Origin: Phytohabitans sp052068095
GTDB taxonomy: Bacteria > Actinomycetota > Actinomycetes > Mycobacteriales > Micromonosporaceae
Direction: 5' to 3'
DNA length: 64,000 nucleotides
Assembly: GCF_052068095.1 (NCBI RefSeq)
Contig: NZ_JBQHDG010000019.1
Coordinates: 62,001 to 126,000, forward strand
In this document: positions 25,674 through 34,642 of the stretch, piece by piece
Layout: the number at the start of each line of letters is the position of its first letter
How positions within the stretch are numbered: position 1 is the stretch's first letter
Notes under the pieces: generated by a model
The model's input: only the letters and a program-made list of their open reading frames with translations
Database searches by the model: none
Told to the model about the DNA's origin: nothing
Position numbers and translations under genes: made by a program

Positions 25674-26218
25674 CCCCGTGGCTGGGCTGGGACGAGGGCA
25701 GCGAAGACCGGCGGCGGATGCGCCGCCAGTGCGCCCGGCTCGTGCGCGACATCAGCGTGCCCGTGCCGTTCGACGCGGAGGCGCTGTGTCGCGAGGTGGG
25801 TGACCGGATCGGTGAGCCGATCCACCTGCTCCCGGTCGCGATGCCCGCCGACGGGCCCTCCGGGCTGGTGATCAGCGGCAGCCGGGCGCACTACCTCTGC
25901 TACGACAGCGGCACCCGCCCGCTCCACCAGCAGCACATCATCGCCCACGAGCTGGGCCACCTGATCGCCGGCCACACGACCGGCCACATCGAAGACTCCG
26001 AACCGGGCACGCCCGCCCTGCTGTCCACACTGGATCCGATCGTCGTGCGGCAGGCACTCGCGCGCGACGCCGGCTACGACCGCCGCGAGGAGGCCGAGGC
26101 GGAGATCATCGCCGAGCTGCTGCTGCGCCGAGCCCACTCCTGGGCGCCGGAACGCACCTGGCACGTGCCGATGGACGCCGTGGACGTGGTGGCGCGGATC
26201 GAGCGCTCACTAGGGTGA
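25670..26218 (+). CDS. ImmA/IrrE-family metallopeptidase
   Basis: A 182-residue zinc peptidase with the HELGH motif (IIAHELGHLIAGH) and a downstream Glu in the EEAEAEIIAELLL helix. Family members cleave or inactivate XRE repressors (ImmA/ImmR, IrrE/DdrO). Here the start overlaps the stop of the EspR-like XRE gene, so cleavage of that regulator is the obvious hypothesis. No phage or ICE genes are nearby, so this is not a simple mobile-element module. Confidence 0.85.
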   Translation: MTPWLGWDEGSEDRRRMRRQCARLVRDISVPVPFDAEALCREVGDRIGEPIHLLPVAMPADGPSGLVISGSRAHYLCYDSGTRPLHQQHIIAHELGHLIAGHTTGHIEDSEPGTPALLSTLDPIVVRQALARDAGYDRREEAEAEIIAELLLRRAHSWAPERTWHVPMDAVDVVARIERSLG

Positions 26219-26284
26219 GCCGGTGAGCACGCCATCAGACTCAGCGGATACGTGACCGACGAGCCGTAGCATCGGGGAGACCGT

Positions 26285-27517
26285 ATGCACCAGGTGCTTT
26301 ACCCGGCGCTGGCCGCCGTGGCCTGGATCGGCCTCGCGGTCAAGATCCGCGACCTGCGCCGCGGGCGCAACCCGTCGCGGATCGCCGTGTGCGGCGCGCT
26401 GGCCCTGCTCGGCTCCACCTTCACCGTGTCCACGCCGGCGGTGTGGAGCTGGCTCGACCGCGTCACCGGCGTACCCAACCTCGCCGCCCTCTGGGCACAC
26501 CTGTGCGTGGTGGCGTTTTCCGGCACGGTGCAGCTGCTCGTGCTGTGGTGGGTCAACCCGCCCGAGGTGGCCCGGCGGCGGGCCCGCGCGCGGCTCACCC
26601 TCCTCGCGGTGGCGGCGGTGGCGCTCGTGGTGCTGTTCCTCGCCGCCGGGCCGACCGAGCCGCACACCACCGACTTCGTGACCACGTACGCCGAGCGCCC
26701 GATCTTCGCCGCGTACCTGCTCGTCTACCTCTCCGCGTTCGCACTCGGCATGGTCGACGTGGTCCGGCTCTGCTGGCCGTACGCGCACGTCGCCGGCCGT
26801 TCGTGGCTGCGGCGCGGCCTGCGCACCACCGCGGTCGGCGCCGCGAGCGGGCTGGTCTACGCCGGCGTCCGGGTCGCCGACGTGATCGGCGCGCAGGCGG
26901 GCGCGGACATCCGCCGGTGGGAGCCGCTCGCACCGCCCGCGGCGAGCCTCGGCGCGCTCCTGGTCGTCCTCGGGCTCACCATGCCGGCCTGGGGTCCGCG
27001 GCTGTCCCAGTTCCGCGGCTGGGTGCGCCGCCGCCGGCAGTACCGGCAGCTCCAGCCACTGTGGTCGGACCTGCACCGGCTGATGCCCCAGATCGCGCTC
27101 GACCCGCCCGTCGCCGCCCCGCTGTCCAACCTGGACCGCCGCCTCTACCGCCGGGTGATCGAGCTGTACGACGGCTCGCTGGCTCTCCGTCCGTACCTGG
27201 ACGAGGCCGCCGCCAGCCGCGCCGGGCGGATAGGCACGCGCTTGGGGCTGCGCTCAGACGACCTGGCGGCGGTGATGGAGGCGGCCCGGCTGCGCGGCGC
27301 GGTCCGGGCGTACGCACACGGATCGCCGCGAGCGGCCGAGGAAGGCGACGGCGCCGGCGAGCCGGCGCCCGGCCGCCCGGACGAGGGCACCGACCTGGCA
27401 CAGGAGGTGGCCCGGCTCGTCCGCGTGTCGCGCGCCTACGCCGGCTCGCCGGTGGTGGCCGCCGCGGTGGCCGGCCGCGACGCACTTCCCGCCGAAGAGA
27501 CCGAGGTGGCGATGTGA
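26285..27517 (+). CDS. MAB_1171c-family integral membrane protein
   Basis: A 410-residue protein: seven to eight membrane helices in the first 235 residues, starting MHQVLYPALAAVAWIGLAVKIRDLRRGRNPSRIAVC, then a cytoplasmic domain with WVRRRRQYRQLQPLWSDLHRLMP and RRLYRRVIELYDGSLALRPY. This matches the MAB_1171c-type putative transporters of actinomycetes, usually next to XRE regulators. Its substrate is unknown; a sensory role is equally possible. Its stop overlaps the P450 start. Confidence 0.8.
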   Translation: MHQVLYPALAAVAWIGLAVKIRDLRRGRNPSRIAVCGALALLGSTFTVSTPAVWSWLDRVTGVPNLAALWAHLCVVAFSGTVQLLVLWWVNPPEVARRRARARLTLLAVAAVALVVLFLAAGPTEPHTTDFVTTYAERPIFAAYLLVYLSAFALGMVDVVRLCWPYAHVAGRSWLRRGLRTTAVGAASGLVYAGVRVADVIGAQAGADIRRWEPLAPPAASLGALLVVLGLTMPAWGPRLSQFRGWVRRRRQYRQLQPLWSDLHRLMPQIALDPPVAAPLSNLDRRLYRRVIELYDGSLALRPYLDEAAASRAGRIGTRLGLRSDDLAAVMEAARLRGAVRAYAHGSPRAAEEGDGAGEPAPGRPDEGTDLAQEVARLVRVSRAYAGSPVVAAAVAGRDALPAEETEVAM

Positions 27518-28620
27518 GCGCAGATGTGGGACCCGCTCGGAAGATCGCGCTGCCGGACGGGTCGCCCGTCTGGCTGGTGACCCGCTACGCCGAGGTGCGG
27601 GCGGCCCTCGCCGACCCGCGGCTCTCGCTCGACAAGCGGCACGCGACCGGCTGGGCCGGCTTCACGCTGCCGCCCGCGCTCGACGCCAACCTGCTCAACA
27701 TGGACCCGCCGCAGCACACCCGCATCCGTTCGCTGGTGAGCCAGGCGTTCACGCCACGGCGGGTCGAGGAGATGCGGCCCGGCGTGCAGCGCCTCGCCGA
27801 CCGGCTGATCGACGCGCTGCCCGCCAGCGGGCCGGTCGACCTGATCGCCACGTACGCCGAGCCGCTCCCGATCGGGGTGGTCGGCGAGATGTTCGACGTG
27901 CCGCTCGAAGACCTCGCGCGCCTGCGCGGCTGGACCAACGACATGGTCACCAGCTCGCGGGAGGCGGCCGGCGCGGCGATCGTGTCGATCCACCACTTCC
28001 TGTCCGAACTCGTCGCGCACCGCCGCGCCACGCCCGGCCCCGACCTGCTCTCCGCGATGATCGCCGCGCGCGACGAGGGCGACCGGCTCTCCGAGGACGA
28101 GCTGACGTCGCTGGCGTTCCTGGTGCTCTTCGCGGGCTACGAAAACACCGTCAACCTGATCGGCAACGCCGTCCTGGCACTGCTGCGCGACCGGGGCCTG
28201 GCGGCCACGCTCCGCGCCGACCCGGCACTCCTGCCGTCCGCTGTGGACGAACTCATGCGCCACGAACCCCCGGCGCCCGTGTCGATCCGCCGCTTCCCGA
28301 CCGAAGACGTGACGATCGGCGAGGTGACGATCCCCAAGGGCGAGACAGTGCTGCTCGGGCTGGCGGCGGCCAACCGTGACCCCGCGCGGTGGCAGGACCC
28401 GGACACGGTCGACCTCGGGCGGGCGGAAAACCCGCATCTCTCGCTCGGCCACGGCATCCACTACTGCCTGGGTGCGCCGCTGGCCCGCCTGGAGGCGCGG
28501 ATCGCCGTCGGCACGCTGCTGCGCCGGCTGCCGGATCTGGCGCTGGCCGTGCCGGTGGAGGAGCTGCGGTGGCGGCCGACGTTTCGCGCCCGAGGCCTGG
28601 TCGAGCTGCCGGTGCTTTGA
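27514..28620 (+). CDS. cytochrome P450 with short N-terminus
   Basis: A 368-residue bacterial P450. Conserved elements: I-helix FAGYENTVN, ELMR (ExxR), and the heme loop LSLGHGIHYCLGAPLAR. Bacterial P450s are usually about 400 residues; this one begins at the segment ALPDGSPVWLVTRYAEVRAAL, so about 30-40 N-terminal residues are missing. The GTG overlaps the MAB_1171c-like stop, supporting this start. No ferredoxin is adjacent. The substrate is unknown. Confidence 0.85.
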   Translation: MSADVGPARKIALPDGSPVWLVTRYAEVRAALADPRLSLDKRHATGWAGFTLPPALDANLLNMDPPQHTRIRSLVSQAFTPRRVEEMRPGVQRLADRLIDALPASGPVDLIATYAEPLPIGVVGEMFDVPLEDLARLRGWTNDMVTSSREAAGAAIVSIHHFLSELVAHRRATPGPDLLSAMIAARDEGDRLSEDELTSLAFLVLFAGYENTVNLIGNAVLALLRDRGLAATLRADPALLPSAVDELMRHEPPAPVSIRRFPTEDVTIGEVTIPKGETVLLGLAAANRDPARWQDPDTVDLGRAENPHLSLGHGIHYCLGAPLARLEARIAVGTLLRRLPDLALAVPVEELRWRPTFRARGLVELPVL

Positions 28621-29513
28621 CATGCCCCACGTCCGCGTTTGGTCGCCCGTCGTGCCCCCGCGGGACCAGCCGTCAGCCGCCGACTGATTGTCACTGTGCG
28701 CGCGTGGCATGGCGGCCCCGGCGCTGGTGGATGACGGCATGGGCTGGGCTTCGCGCGATCGCTGCGCTTGGCTCAGTGCGGCGATCGCTCCGCTGGCCTT
28801 CGATATTCATGCCGGTCCGAAGAGTAGATCTAGACGATTTTGGGTTTGGGGACGACCACAAGTCGTCTAGAGACCCTTCGGGCTCGGGGGGATTTCGGCC
28901 GCTGAATCCCTTATTTAGACAGAGATTTGAGCTACCGCGACGTCCGTCGTGGTCCGGACCGCTGCTCCCGCGGCCTCACCCGTCCGCCGCTGGTCACGCT
29001 CACCCCGCACCAGGCGGTGGTCGACGTTTGTCCACAATGCCTGCTGCCGGATCGGCGATCCGGGAAGTAACCGGGGTTTCGTCGCCGCGAGTAACCGCCG
29101 CCGCGGTGTGCGCGATGCGAGAATCTCGAAGTCCCGGCGCTGGGCCTGGTTACGCTGCGTCAGGGTGGCGGGGGTTGGGGTCTGCCACTGCCCGCGAAAG
29201 ACCCCCCCTCGGGGCTTGTCTCGCGGAGCTGGCAGTGGACGGCCGGGGCTTTCGGCTCGCTCTGCGAGCCGCCGGCCGGGAACGGTGCCCGCGGGAAAGC
29301 ACCCCAAGAAAACGCTCCGCTGCGCTCCACGTTTCCCCGGGGACCCGCACATACGGCCCGCCGCTGACGCGGACGTGGGAAAATCCGCCTCGACGTAATG
29401 CCACGACGGGCGGCGACCCTGACCCCGAAACGCGTCTAGATCTACTCGCTGCCCACTGGGCCTTGGTCATGCATCATGCGGCGTTCTGTGAAAGTCGAGA
29501 GTGGAGAGCGGAC
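28621..29513. repeat. interspersed MITE-like repeat R3
   Basis: No gene is supported in this 893-bp convergent spacer. A 626-bp unit is bounded by perfect 15-bp inverted ends at 28822-28836 and 29433-29447 (GAGTAGATCTAGACG). Inside are the family core in reverse orientation (about 28920-28985, nearly identical to the R1 copy), a GTTTGTCCACAATG block shared with R1, and a stretch (about 29195-29300) that is the reverse complement of 38530-38630 in R4. The TAG stop of the mannosyltransferase sits in CTAG at 29514. Confidence 0.75.
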
Positions 29514-31163
29514 CTAGATCCAGCGGCCGCCCAGCCACATGCGGGCGGACCAGTCTTCGTATGGGATGGATTGTCCGACGAAGATCGGATAGAAGTACGC
29601 GAAGCAGATGGCGACCAGCAGCACGTAGGCGCCGGCGATCACGGCGCCGACCATGCGCCGGTCGACGCCTGAGTCTGGTGGTCGGCCGTCGGTGGTGGCC
29701 AGGGATCTGGCGGGTGTCATGATCGCGCCGAGCACGTAGACGACGGCCAGGATCAGGAACGGCTCGGCTGGCAGCGCGTAGAAGGCGAACATCGTGCGGT
29801 GCTGTGCGGCGAAGTAGAACCAGGGCAGCAGCGCGGCGGCCACGCAGAGGAGGATCGCGCCGGCGCGCCAGTCGCGGCGGGCGATGCCGAACCAGGCCAG
29901 CGCGGCCAGTGCCGGGATGAACGACCACCACAGCAGCGGCGTGCCGAGCAGCAGGATGTGCGAGGCGCAGCTGGAGGCACCGCAGGCGCCGTCGGTGGTC
30001 CAGTGGAACGCGATCGGCCGGCCGAGCAGCAGCCACTGCCAGGGCCAGGACTGGTACTGGTGCTTGTCGTCGAGTCCGCTGTGGAACTTGTAGGCCTCTA
30101 CGTGGTAGTGCCACAGGTTGTGCAGCGCGCCGATGATGGGTGGCTCGGAGCGGCCGTTGTCGGCGAGCCAGTGGCGGAAGTATCCGTCGTCGGTGAGGAA
30201 CCATCCGGACCAGCTAGCCGTGTAGGTCAGCACCATCACCACCGCGCCGAGCAGCAGCCAGCCGGTCTCACCGATGAACGCGTCGCGCCAGGGCCTGCGC
30301 ACGCCGGCCGAGCGGCGGGCGCCCACCTCCCACAGCACGATCATCAGCACGAAGACGGGCACGAACCAGATCGCGCTCCACTTGACCGCGCAGGCGCAGC
30401 CGAGCAGGGCGAACGTGGCGATGCGCCACCACGGGACGCGGATGGGCAGGCGGCCGGCGCGGCCGGGTGCGGTGGGGTCGAGGCCGCCTTCCAGGGCGCG
30501 TAGCCATCTGGCGCGCCGGGAGTCGCGGTCCATCACCAGCGTGCCGAACGCGGCCAGGATGAAGAACATCAGGAAGATGTCGAGCAGGCCGATGCGGGAC
30601 AGCACGAGGTGGAAACCGTCGAGCGCCATCAGCAGGCCGGCCGCGCAGCCGAGCACCGTGGAGTGGAACATGCGGCGGGCGATGCGCACCATGAGCAGGA
30701 CGGAGAGGGTGCCGATGACCGCGGCGGAGATCCGCCAGCCCCACTCGTTGTATCCGAAGGTCTGCTCGCCGATCGCGATCATCCACTTGCCGAGTGGCGG
30801 GTGGACGACGTAGGCCGGGCCGTTGTTCTTGTCGTCCCACTCCACGCCGTGTTGCAACATGTCCCAGGCGTCGGTGGGGTAGTAGACCTCGTCGAAGATC
30901 AGGCCCTTGGGCCTGTTGAGGTTGACCAGGCGGAGGATGCCCGCGATGAGCACGATGACGCCGGTGGCCAACCACGAGTACGGGTCCAGCCGCGCGTCGA
31001 ACGGCAGCAGCCGCCGCCGCACGATCTCGGCGACGCCGGAACGCTCCGGCTCGCTCTCGGGCCTGTCGTCGCCATGGGCAACGACACCGGTCGTCTCGGC
31101 CGCCTCGGGTGCGGCCTCCGGTGCCGTTGGGCTGGCTGTCTGTGCTGTCGCCGCCGGGGTCAC
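29514..31163 (-). CDS. pmt: protein O-mannosyltransferase (dolichyl/polyprenyl-P-mannose dependent)
   Basis: A 549-residue GT39 membrane glycosyltransferase that attaches mannose to secreted proteins. Signature features: ILRLVNLNRPKGLIFDEVYYPTDAW (first-loop DE), VHPPLGKWMIAIGEQTFGYNEWGWR, LDIFLMFF and about ten membrane helices. GTG 31163 is preferred: TACGAT lies six bases before it, fitting a leaderless transcript. It is divergent from rsmI, matching Rv1002c-Rv1003. Confidence 0.9.
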   Translation of the reverse strand: MTPAATAQTASPTAPEAAPEAAETTGVVAHGDDRPESEPERSGVAEIVRRRLLPFDARLDPYSWLATGVIVLIAGILRLVNLNRPKGLIFDEVYYPTDAWDMLQHGVEWDDKNNGPAYVVHPPLGKWMIAIGEQTFGYNEWGWRISAAVIGTLSVLLMVRIARRMFHSTVLGCAAGLLMALDGFHLVLSRIGLLDIFLMFFILAAFGTLVMDRDSRRARWLRALEGGLDPTAPGRAGRLPIRVPWWRIATFALLGCACAVKWSAIWFVPVFVLMIVLWEVGARRSAGVRRPWRDAFIGETGWLLLGAVVMVLTYTASWSGWFLTDDGYFRHWLADNGRSEPPIIGALHNLWHYHVEAYKFHSGLDDKHQYQSWPWQWLLLGRPIAFHWTTDGACGASSCASHILLLGTPLLWWSFIPALAALAWFGIARRDWRAGAILLCVAAALLPWFYFAAQHRTMFAFYALPAEPFLILAVVYVLGAIMTPARSLATTDGRPPDSGVDRRMVGAVIAGAYVLLVAICFAYFYPIFVGQSIPYEDWSARMWLGGRWI

Positions 31164-31169
31164 CCCGCG

Positions 31170-31175
31170 ATCGTA
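31170..31175 (-). promoter_or_regulatory. -10 box compatible with leaderless pmt transcript
   Basis: On the reverse strand TACGAT ends six bases before GTG 31163, so transcription would start at or next to the start codon. No ribosome-binding site is present. The -35 is not clear. Confidence 0.4.
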
Positions 31176-31221
31176 GGCTGCCGGAGTGTGATCTGGCGCG
31201 CACTGCCCATCTGTTGGTGTC

Positions 31222-32109
31222 ATGAACTTCGATGAAAGGCCGTTAGCTGTGGGTGAAACGTCCGGTAGTGGCAGGTTGGTGCTCGTTGGCGCGCCGCTCG
31301 GCAACGTCGCCGACGCTTCTGTCCGCCTGCGCGACACCCTAACCACCGCCGACGTGGTGGCGGCCGAGGACACTCGCAGACTCACCCGGCTGGCGCGTGA
31401 CCTGGAGATCAACGTCGCCGGCCGGATCGTCTCCTACTTCGAGGGCAACGAGGAACGCCGCACTCCGGACCTGGTCAACGCGCTCCGCGAGGGGTCCTTC
31501 GTCGCGCTGATCACCGACGGGGGCATGCCGAGCGTGTCCGACCCCGGCTACCGGCTGGTGCGGGCCGCGCTCGACGCCGGGATACCGGTGACCGCCGTGC
31601 CCGGCCCCAGCGCGGTGACCACCGCACTGGCCGTGTCCGGGCTGCCCGCCGACCGCTTCTGCTTCGAGGGCTTCCTGCCCCGCGCCGCCGGTGCCCGCCG
31701 CGCCCGGCTGCGCGAGCTCGCCGGCGAGCCGCGCACGATGGTCTTCTTCGAGTCGCCCCACCGGGTGGCCGCCTGCCTGGGTGACCTGGCGGAGGCGTTC
31801 GGCGCGGAGCGGCCCGCGGCGGTGTGCCGGGAGCTGACCAAGACCTACGAGGAGGTGCTCCGCCGCCCGCTCGGCGAGCTCGCGGCCTGGGCCGCGGCGG
31901 GCCAGCCCCGCGGCGAGATCACCCTGGTCGTCGGCGGAGCCACGCCGGCCGACCGCGCCGCACCGCCCGCGAGCGAGGTCCGGGCCGCGGTCGCCCGCCT
32001 GGAGGCCGCGGGTACCACCCGGAGGGATGCCATCACGGCGGTGGCCGAGGAGTACGGGCTGCGCCGCCGCGAGGTCTACGAGGTGGTGCACGCCCCTCAC
32101 TTGGCGTAG
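31222..32109 (+). CDS. rsmI: 16S rRNA (cytidine-1402-2'-O)-methyltransferase
   Basis: A 295-residue tetrapyrrole-methylase-fold enzyme that 2'-O-methylates C1402 of 16S rRNA. Motifs: LVGAPLGNVADASVRLRDTL, VAAEDTRRLTRLARDL, ALITDGGMPSVSDPGYRLV, VPGPSAVTTALAVSGLP and FVFFESPHRV-type FFESPHRV. ATG 31222 is used; GTG 31249 follows GAAAGG and is possible. It overlaps the convergent lipoprotein gene by 13 bp. Confidence 0.9.
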   Translation: MNFDERPLAVGETSGSGRLVLVGAPLGNVADASVRLRDTLTTADVVAAEDTRRLTRLARDLEINVAGRIVSYFEGNEERRTPDLVNALREGSFVALITDGGMPSVSDPGYRLVRAALDAGIPVTAVPGPSAVTTALAVSGLPADRFCFEGFLPRAAGARRARLRELAGEPRTMVFFESPHRVAACLGDLAEAFGAERPAAVCRELTKTYEEVLRRPLGELAAWAAAGQPRGEITLVVGGATPADRAAPPASEVRAAVARLEAAGTTRRDAITAVAEEYGLRRREVYEVVHAPHLA

Positions 32110-32864
32110 TACATGCCGTCGGCCTCGCGCACCTGCGCCTTCGGCGGCGCCTTGATCGGCAGCTTCGTGCCGTGGCCGCTGAACGTGGTGGTCATCGACA
32201 GCTTCGGCCCCTTGCTGGGCTCCAGCTCCACCGTGATCGACGTGACCCACCCCTTGGCGTCGGTGGTGGCCGTGAAGTCGGCGATGCGGATGCCGAGCGA
32301 CACCACGCCAGGCGCGCCCAGCGGCAGAAACGGGCGGGGCCCACTCTCGGGGTTGAAGTGCCCTTGGTACTTGCCCGGCGCGGTGCGCCGCATCGAACCG
32401 ATCAGCGAGCCGAACTCCGTGAGGCCGGTCGGATCGCTCATGTCGAAGTAGACGAGGCTGTCCTTCTTCACCCGGCTGAGGTCGAGGTGGACCCAGTACT
32501 TGTCACCTACGTTGCGCATGTAGTCGTGCTTGCCGACGACGATCCGGTGGGTGTGCGACGGGTACTTCCCGCCACTGGTCTTGATCTTCGCCTCGAAGAG
32601 CCGCGCCTTGGAGTCGAAGGCGCCGGACGCCTGCACACGTTCCCCATCGGGCAGGTCGCCGCCCGCGGTGTAACGATGGCTCGCCCCCTGAGTCCGTCGC
32701 AGCGCCTCGAGAAACTCGTCCCGGCCCTCGGGGAGCGCCGCGGCGGAGGTGGTGCTGCTCTCCAGCGGCCGCGGCTCGGGGTGGTCGGTGCCGATGCATC
32801 CGGCAGTGCCGAGCACGACGCCGACGAGGCCCAAACCGAGCAGGGCGGTGCCGCGTGTGGCCAT
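32097..32864 (-). CDS. putative lipoprotein (LppX/LprG-like)
   Basis: A 255-residue exported protein with a lipoprotein-like signal (LLGLGLVGVVLGTAGC; the -3 position is Thr, so the lipobox is imperfect), then a beta-rich domain of LppX/LprAFG appearance (ASGAFDSKARLFEAKIK, VGDKYWVHLDLSR). Family members carry lipids across the envelope; that role is inferred. ATG 32864 is chosen for the signal peptide. Its 3' end overlaps rsmI. Confidence 0.7.
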   Translation of the reverse strand: MATRGTALLGLGLVGVVLGTAGCIGTDHPEPRPLESSTTSAAALPEGRDEFLEALRRTQGASHRYTAGGDLPDGERVQASGAFDSKARLFEAKIKTSGGKYPSHTHRIVVGKHDYMRNVGDKYWVHLDLSRVKKDSLVYFDMSDPTGLTEFGSLIGSMRRTAPGKYQGHFNPESGPRPFLPLGAPGVVSLGIRIADFTATTDAKGWVTSITVELEPSKGPKLSMTTTFSGHGTKLPIKAPPKAQVREADGMYYAK

Positions 32865-33000
32865 GAGATCCCCCGGTGGTCGCTGGCCCTTCGGGCCGGG
32901 CGGGGGCACGCTAACGGATCGGCGGGCTTGAACGCCACCACCCTTTTCGGTCCGGAGCCGCGACCCGACAACCAGGGTGAAGTCCGCAGGGGTCGCTAGC

Positions 33001-33091
33001 GCGGTGGCCACAAACGTTGGCCGGCCTCGCCGGCCCGGGTGAGCGGTGGCCGAAGGCCGCCGCTCACCCGGTGAAGGTTTGTGGCCACCGC
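33001..33091. terminator. nested hairpin at the 3' end of the 33093 gene
   Basis: Outer arms 33001-33015 and 33077-33091 are a perfect 15-bp inverted repeat (GCGGTGGCCACAAAC). An inner stem of about 15 bp with one mismatch (GGGTGAGCGG... with GAA loop) lies at about 33038-33069. The outer arm repeats the hairpin at 11996-12049, also at a gene 3' end, so it is probably an intrinsic terminator without a U tract. Confidence 0.55.
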
Positions 33092-33092
33092 A

Positions 33093-34565
33093 CTAGAAGG
33101 TCGCGGCCAGGAAGGCGACCGCGACGAGGAGCGGGGCGGCGAGGCCGGCGAGGGCGGCGCGGCGGCGGGAGCGGCTGTCTTCGAGCCGCAGCGCGCCGGT
33201 GGCCCACACGATGCCGAGGCCGCAGAGCACGACCAGGCCCATGCCGAGGCCCCAGCGCAGGTGCAGGACGCCGCTGGCCGCGTCGACGTAGGCGCGGCCG
33301 CTGTCCGAGCCGACCATCTTGGCGGTCACGGTGGTGCCGGCGCCGTCCTGCTCGCCGACGCCGAGCAGGCGCACGCGCTCGGCCGTGAAGGCGCCGCCCG
33401 CGGCCGTGAACTCGCCCAGGCAGCGCTGCGACACGCCGTTGCCGGTGCACTCGGTGACCGTCGCGGTGCCCTTGTCGCCGTGGCCGACGGCCAGCCAGAG
33501 CGGCTCCGCGCTGACCCACGCGAAGAACGTCGCCAGCAGCGCGAACACCAGCAGCGCGATCAAGCCGGTCGCCGGCCGGCGGGGCGGCTTGGGTGGCCGG
33601 CCGGGGCGGCCGTGCGTGGGCGGGCGGCGGGAGCCGCGGGGCATCTCCTGGACGGGCATCCAGAACGGGCGCTCGTCGGGCTCCGACACGGCCGCGATCC
33701 GGACGGTCTCCCGGGCCGCTTCGGTCTCCCGTTCGGCCCGCTCGGCCTGCACGGCGATGGGCTGCGTGATCGTGGCCTGCGCCGACGGGGCTTCGAACTC
33801 TTCGTCAGCGGGCTTTTCTTGTGCGGCGGGCTCCGGTTCGGGTGTTTCGGGCTCGGCCGGTGGCGCGACCGCTTCCGCCGGCTCGTCGAGTGGCTCCGGT
33901 GCGGGCGGCTCCTCGACGGCCTCCGCGTCTGGCGCCGCTTCGACGGCCTGTGTCTCGACGGCCTGTGTCTCGACGGCGCCCGCCTCGGTGGCCGGCGCCT
34001 CGACGGCCTGTGTCTCGGTGGCCGGCGCCTCGACGGCGTGCGCCTCGACGGCCCGCGCCTCGGCAACCTCCGCCTCGAATGTCTCCGCCTCGACGGCCTC
34101 CGCATCGGAAGTGGCCGGCGCGGGCCGCTCCTCGGCAACCGCCGGCGCCGGCTCCCCGTCCGCGGTGGGCGGCTGGGCCGCGACCGGCTCCTGGGCCGCG
34201 GTGGGCGGCTGGGCCGCGACCGGCTCCTGAGCCGCGGTGGGCGGCTGGGCCGCGACCGGCTCCTGGGCCGCGGTGGGCGGCTGGGCCGCGACCAGGGCGG
34301 GCAGCGTCTCAGGCAGCGAGTGGCCGCCGGCCGCCGGATCCGCCGGGACGGGCTCGGCCGGCAGTGGCGCCGCCAGGGTGACCGTCGGGGCGGGCGGGAT
34401 CGGCTCGATCGGGCGCAACGCGGCGAACCGTGCCGCCGCGGCCGCCGGGTCGCCGCGCCACCAGGCGCCGTCGGGCCCGTCCGACGCCCACGGACTTGAA
34501 CCCGCCGAAGTGTCGGGCAGGTGCGTTTCGCCTGGTTGTGGCGCTGATCCGGTCACAACCTTCAT
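33093..34565 (-). CDS. membrane protein with long Ala/Pro/Glu repeat region
   Basis: A 490-residue protein. The first 330 residues are disordered, with 3.5 copies of a 12-residue repeat (AAQPPTAAQEPV) and many VEAPATE-like repeats. Then come one membrane helix (about 333-352), an extracellular loop with two Cys (TECTGNGVSQRCLGEF), and two C-terminal helices. The folded part resembles small actinobacterial membrane proteins of unknown role. It is divergent from metG. Start at ATG 34565 without an obvious ribosome site. Confidence 0.7.
   Translation of the reverse strand: MKVVTGSAPQPGETHLPDTSAGSSPWASDGPDGAWWRGDPAAAAARFAALRPIEPIPPAPTVTLAAPLPAEPVPADPAAGGHSLPETLPALVAAQPPTAAQEPVAAQPPTAAQEPVAAQPPTAAQEPVAAQPPTADGEPAPAVAEERPAPATSDAEAVEAETFEAEVAEARAVEAHAVEAPATETQAVEAPATEAGAVETQAVETQAVEAAPDAEAVEEPPAPEPLDEPAEAVAPPAEPETPEPEPAAQEKPADEEFEAPSAQATITQPIAVQAERAERETEAARETVRIAAVSEPDERPFWMPVQEMPRGSRRPPTHGRPGRPPKPPRRPATGLIALLVFALLATFFAWVSAEPLWLAVGHGDKGTATVTECTGNGVSQRCLGEFTAAGGAFTAERVRLLGVGEQDGAGTTVTAKMVGSDSGRAYVDAASGVLHLRWGLGMGLVVLCGLGIVWATGALRLEDSRSRRRAALAGLAAPLLVAVAFLAATF
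34167..34293. repeat. 36-bp in-frame tandem repeat
   Basis: Three full and one partial copies of a 36-bp unit (34167-34202, 34203-34238, 34239-34274, partial 34275-34293), nearly identical, encoding the AAQPPTAAQEPV repeats of the membrane protein on the reverse strand. Copy number is likely variable. Confidence 0.85.
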
Positions 34566-34642
34566 TGGACAACGCCGAGCGGCACCGAGCGCGTAGCGTT
34601 CCGCGCGTGTCGGCGAATCTCGAGTAACTAGGCTTGGGCGCT

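Noticed and set aside
27514..28620. P450 as part of a secondary-metabolite cluster
   Set aside because: No PKS, NRPS, terpene synthase or other biosynthetic enzyme lies within reach; it fits better with the regulator cassette.
28389..29672. A 427-codon ORF running from the P450 gene through repeat R3
   Set aside because: It spans the P450 stop in another frame and non-coding repeats; no protein-like character.
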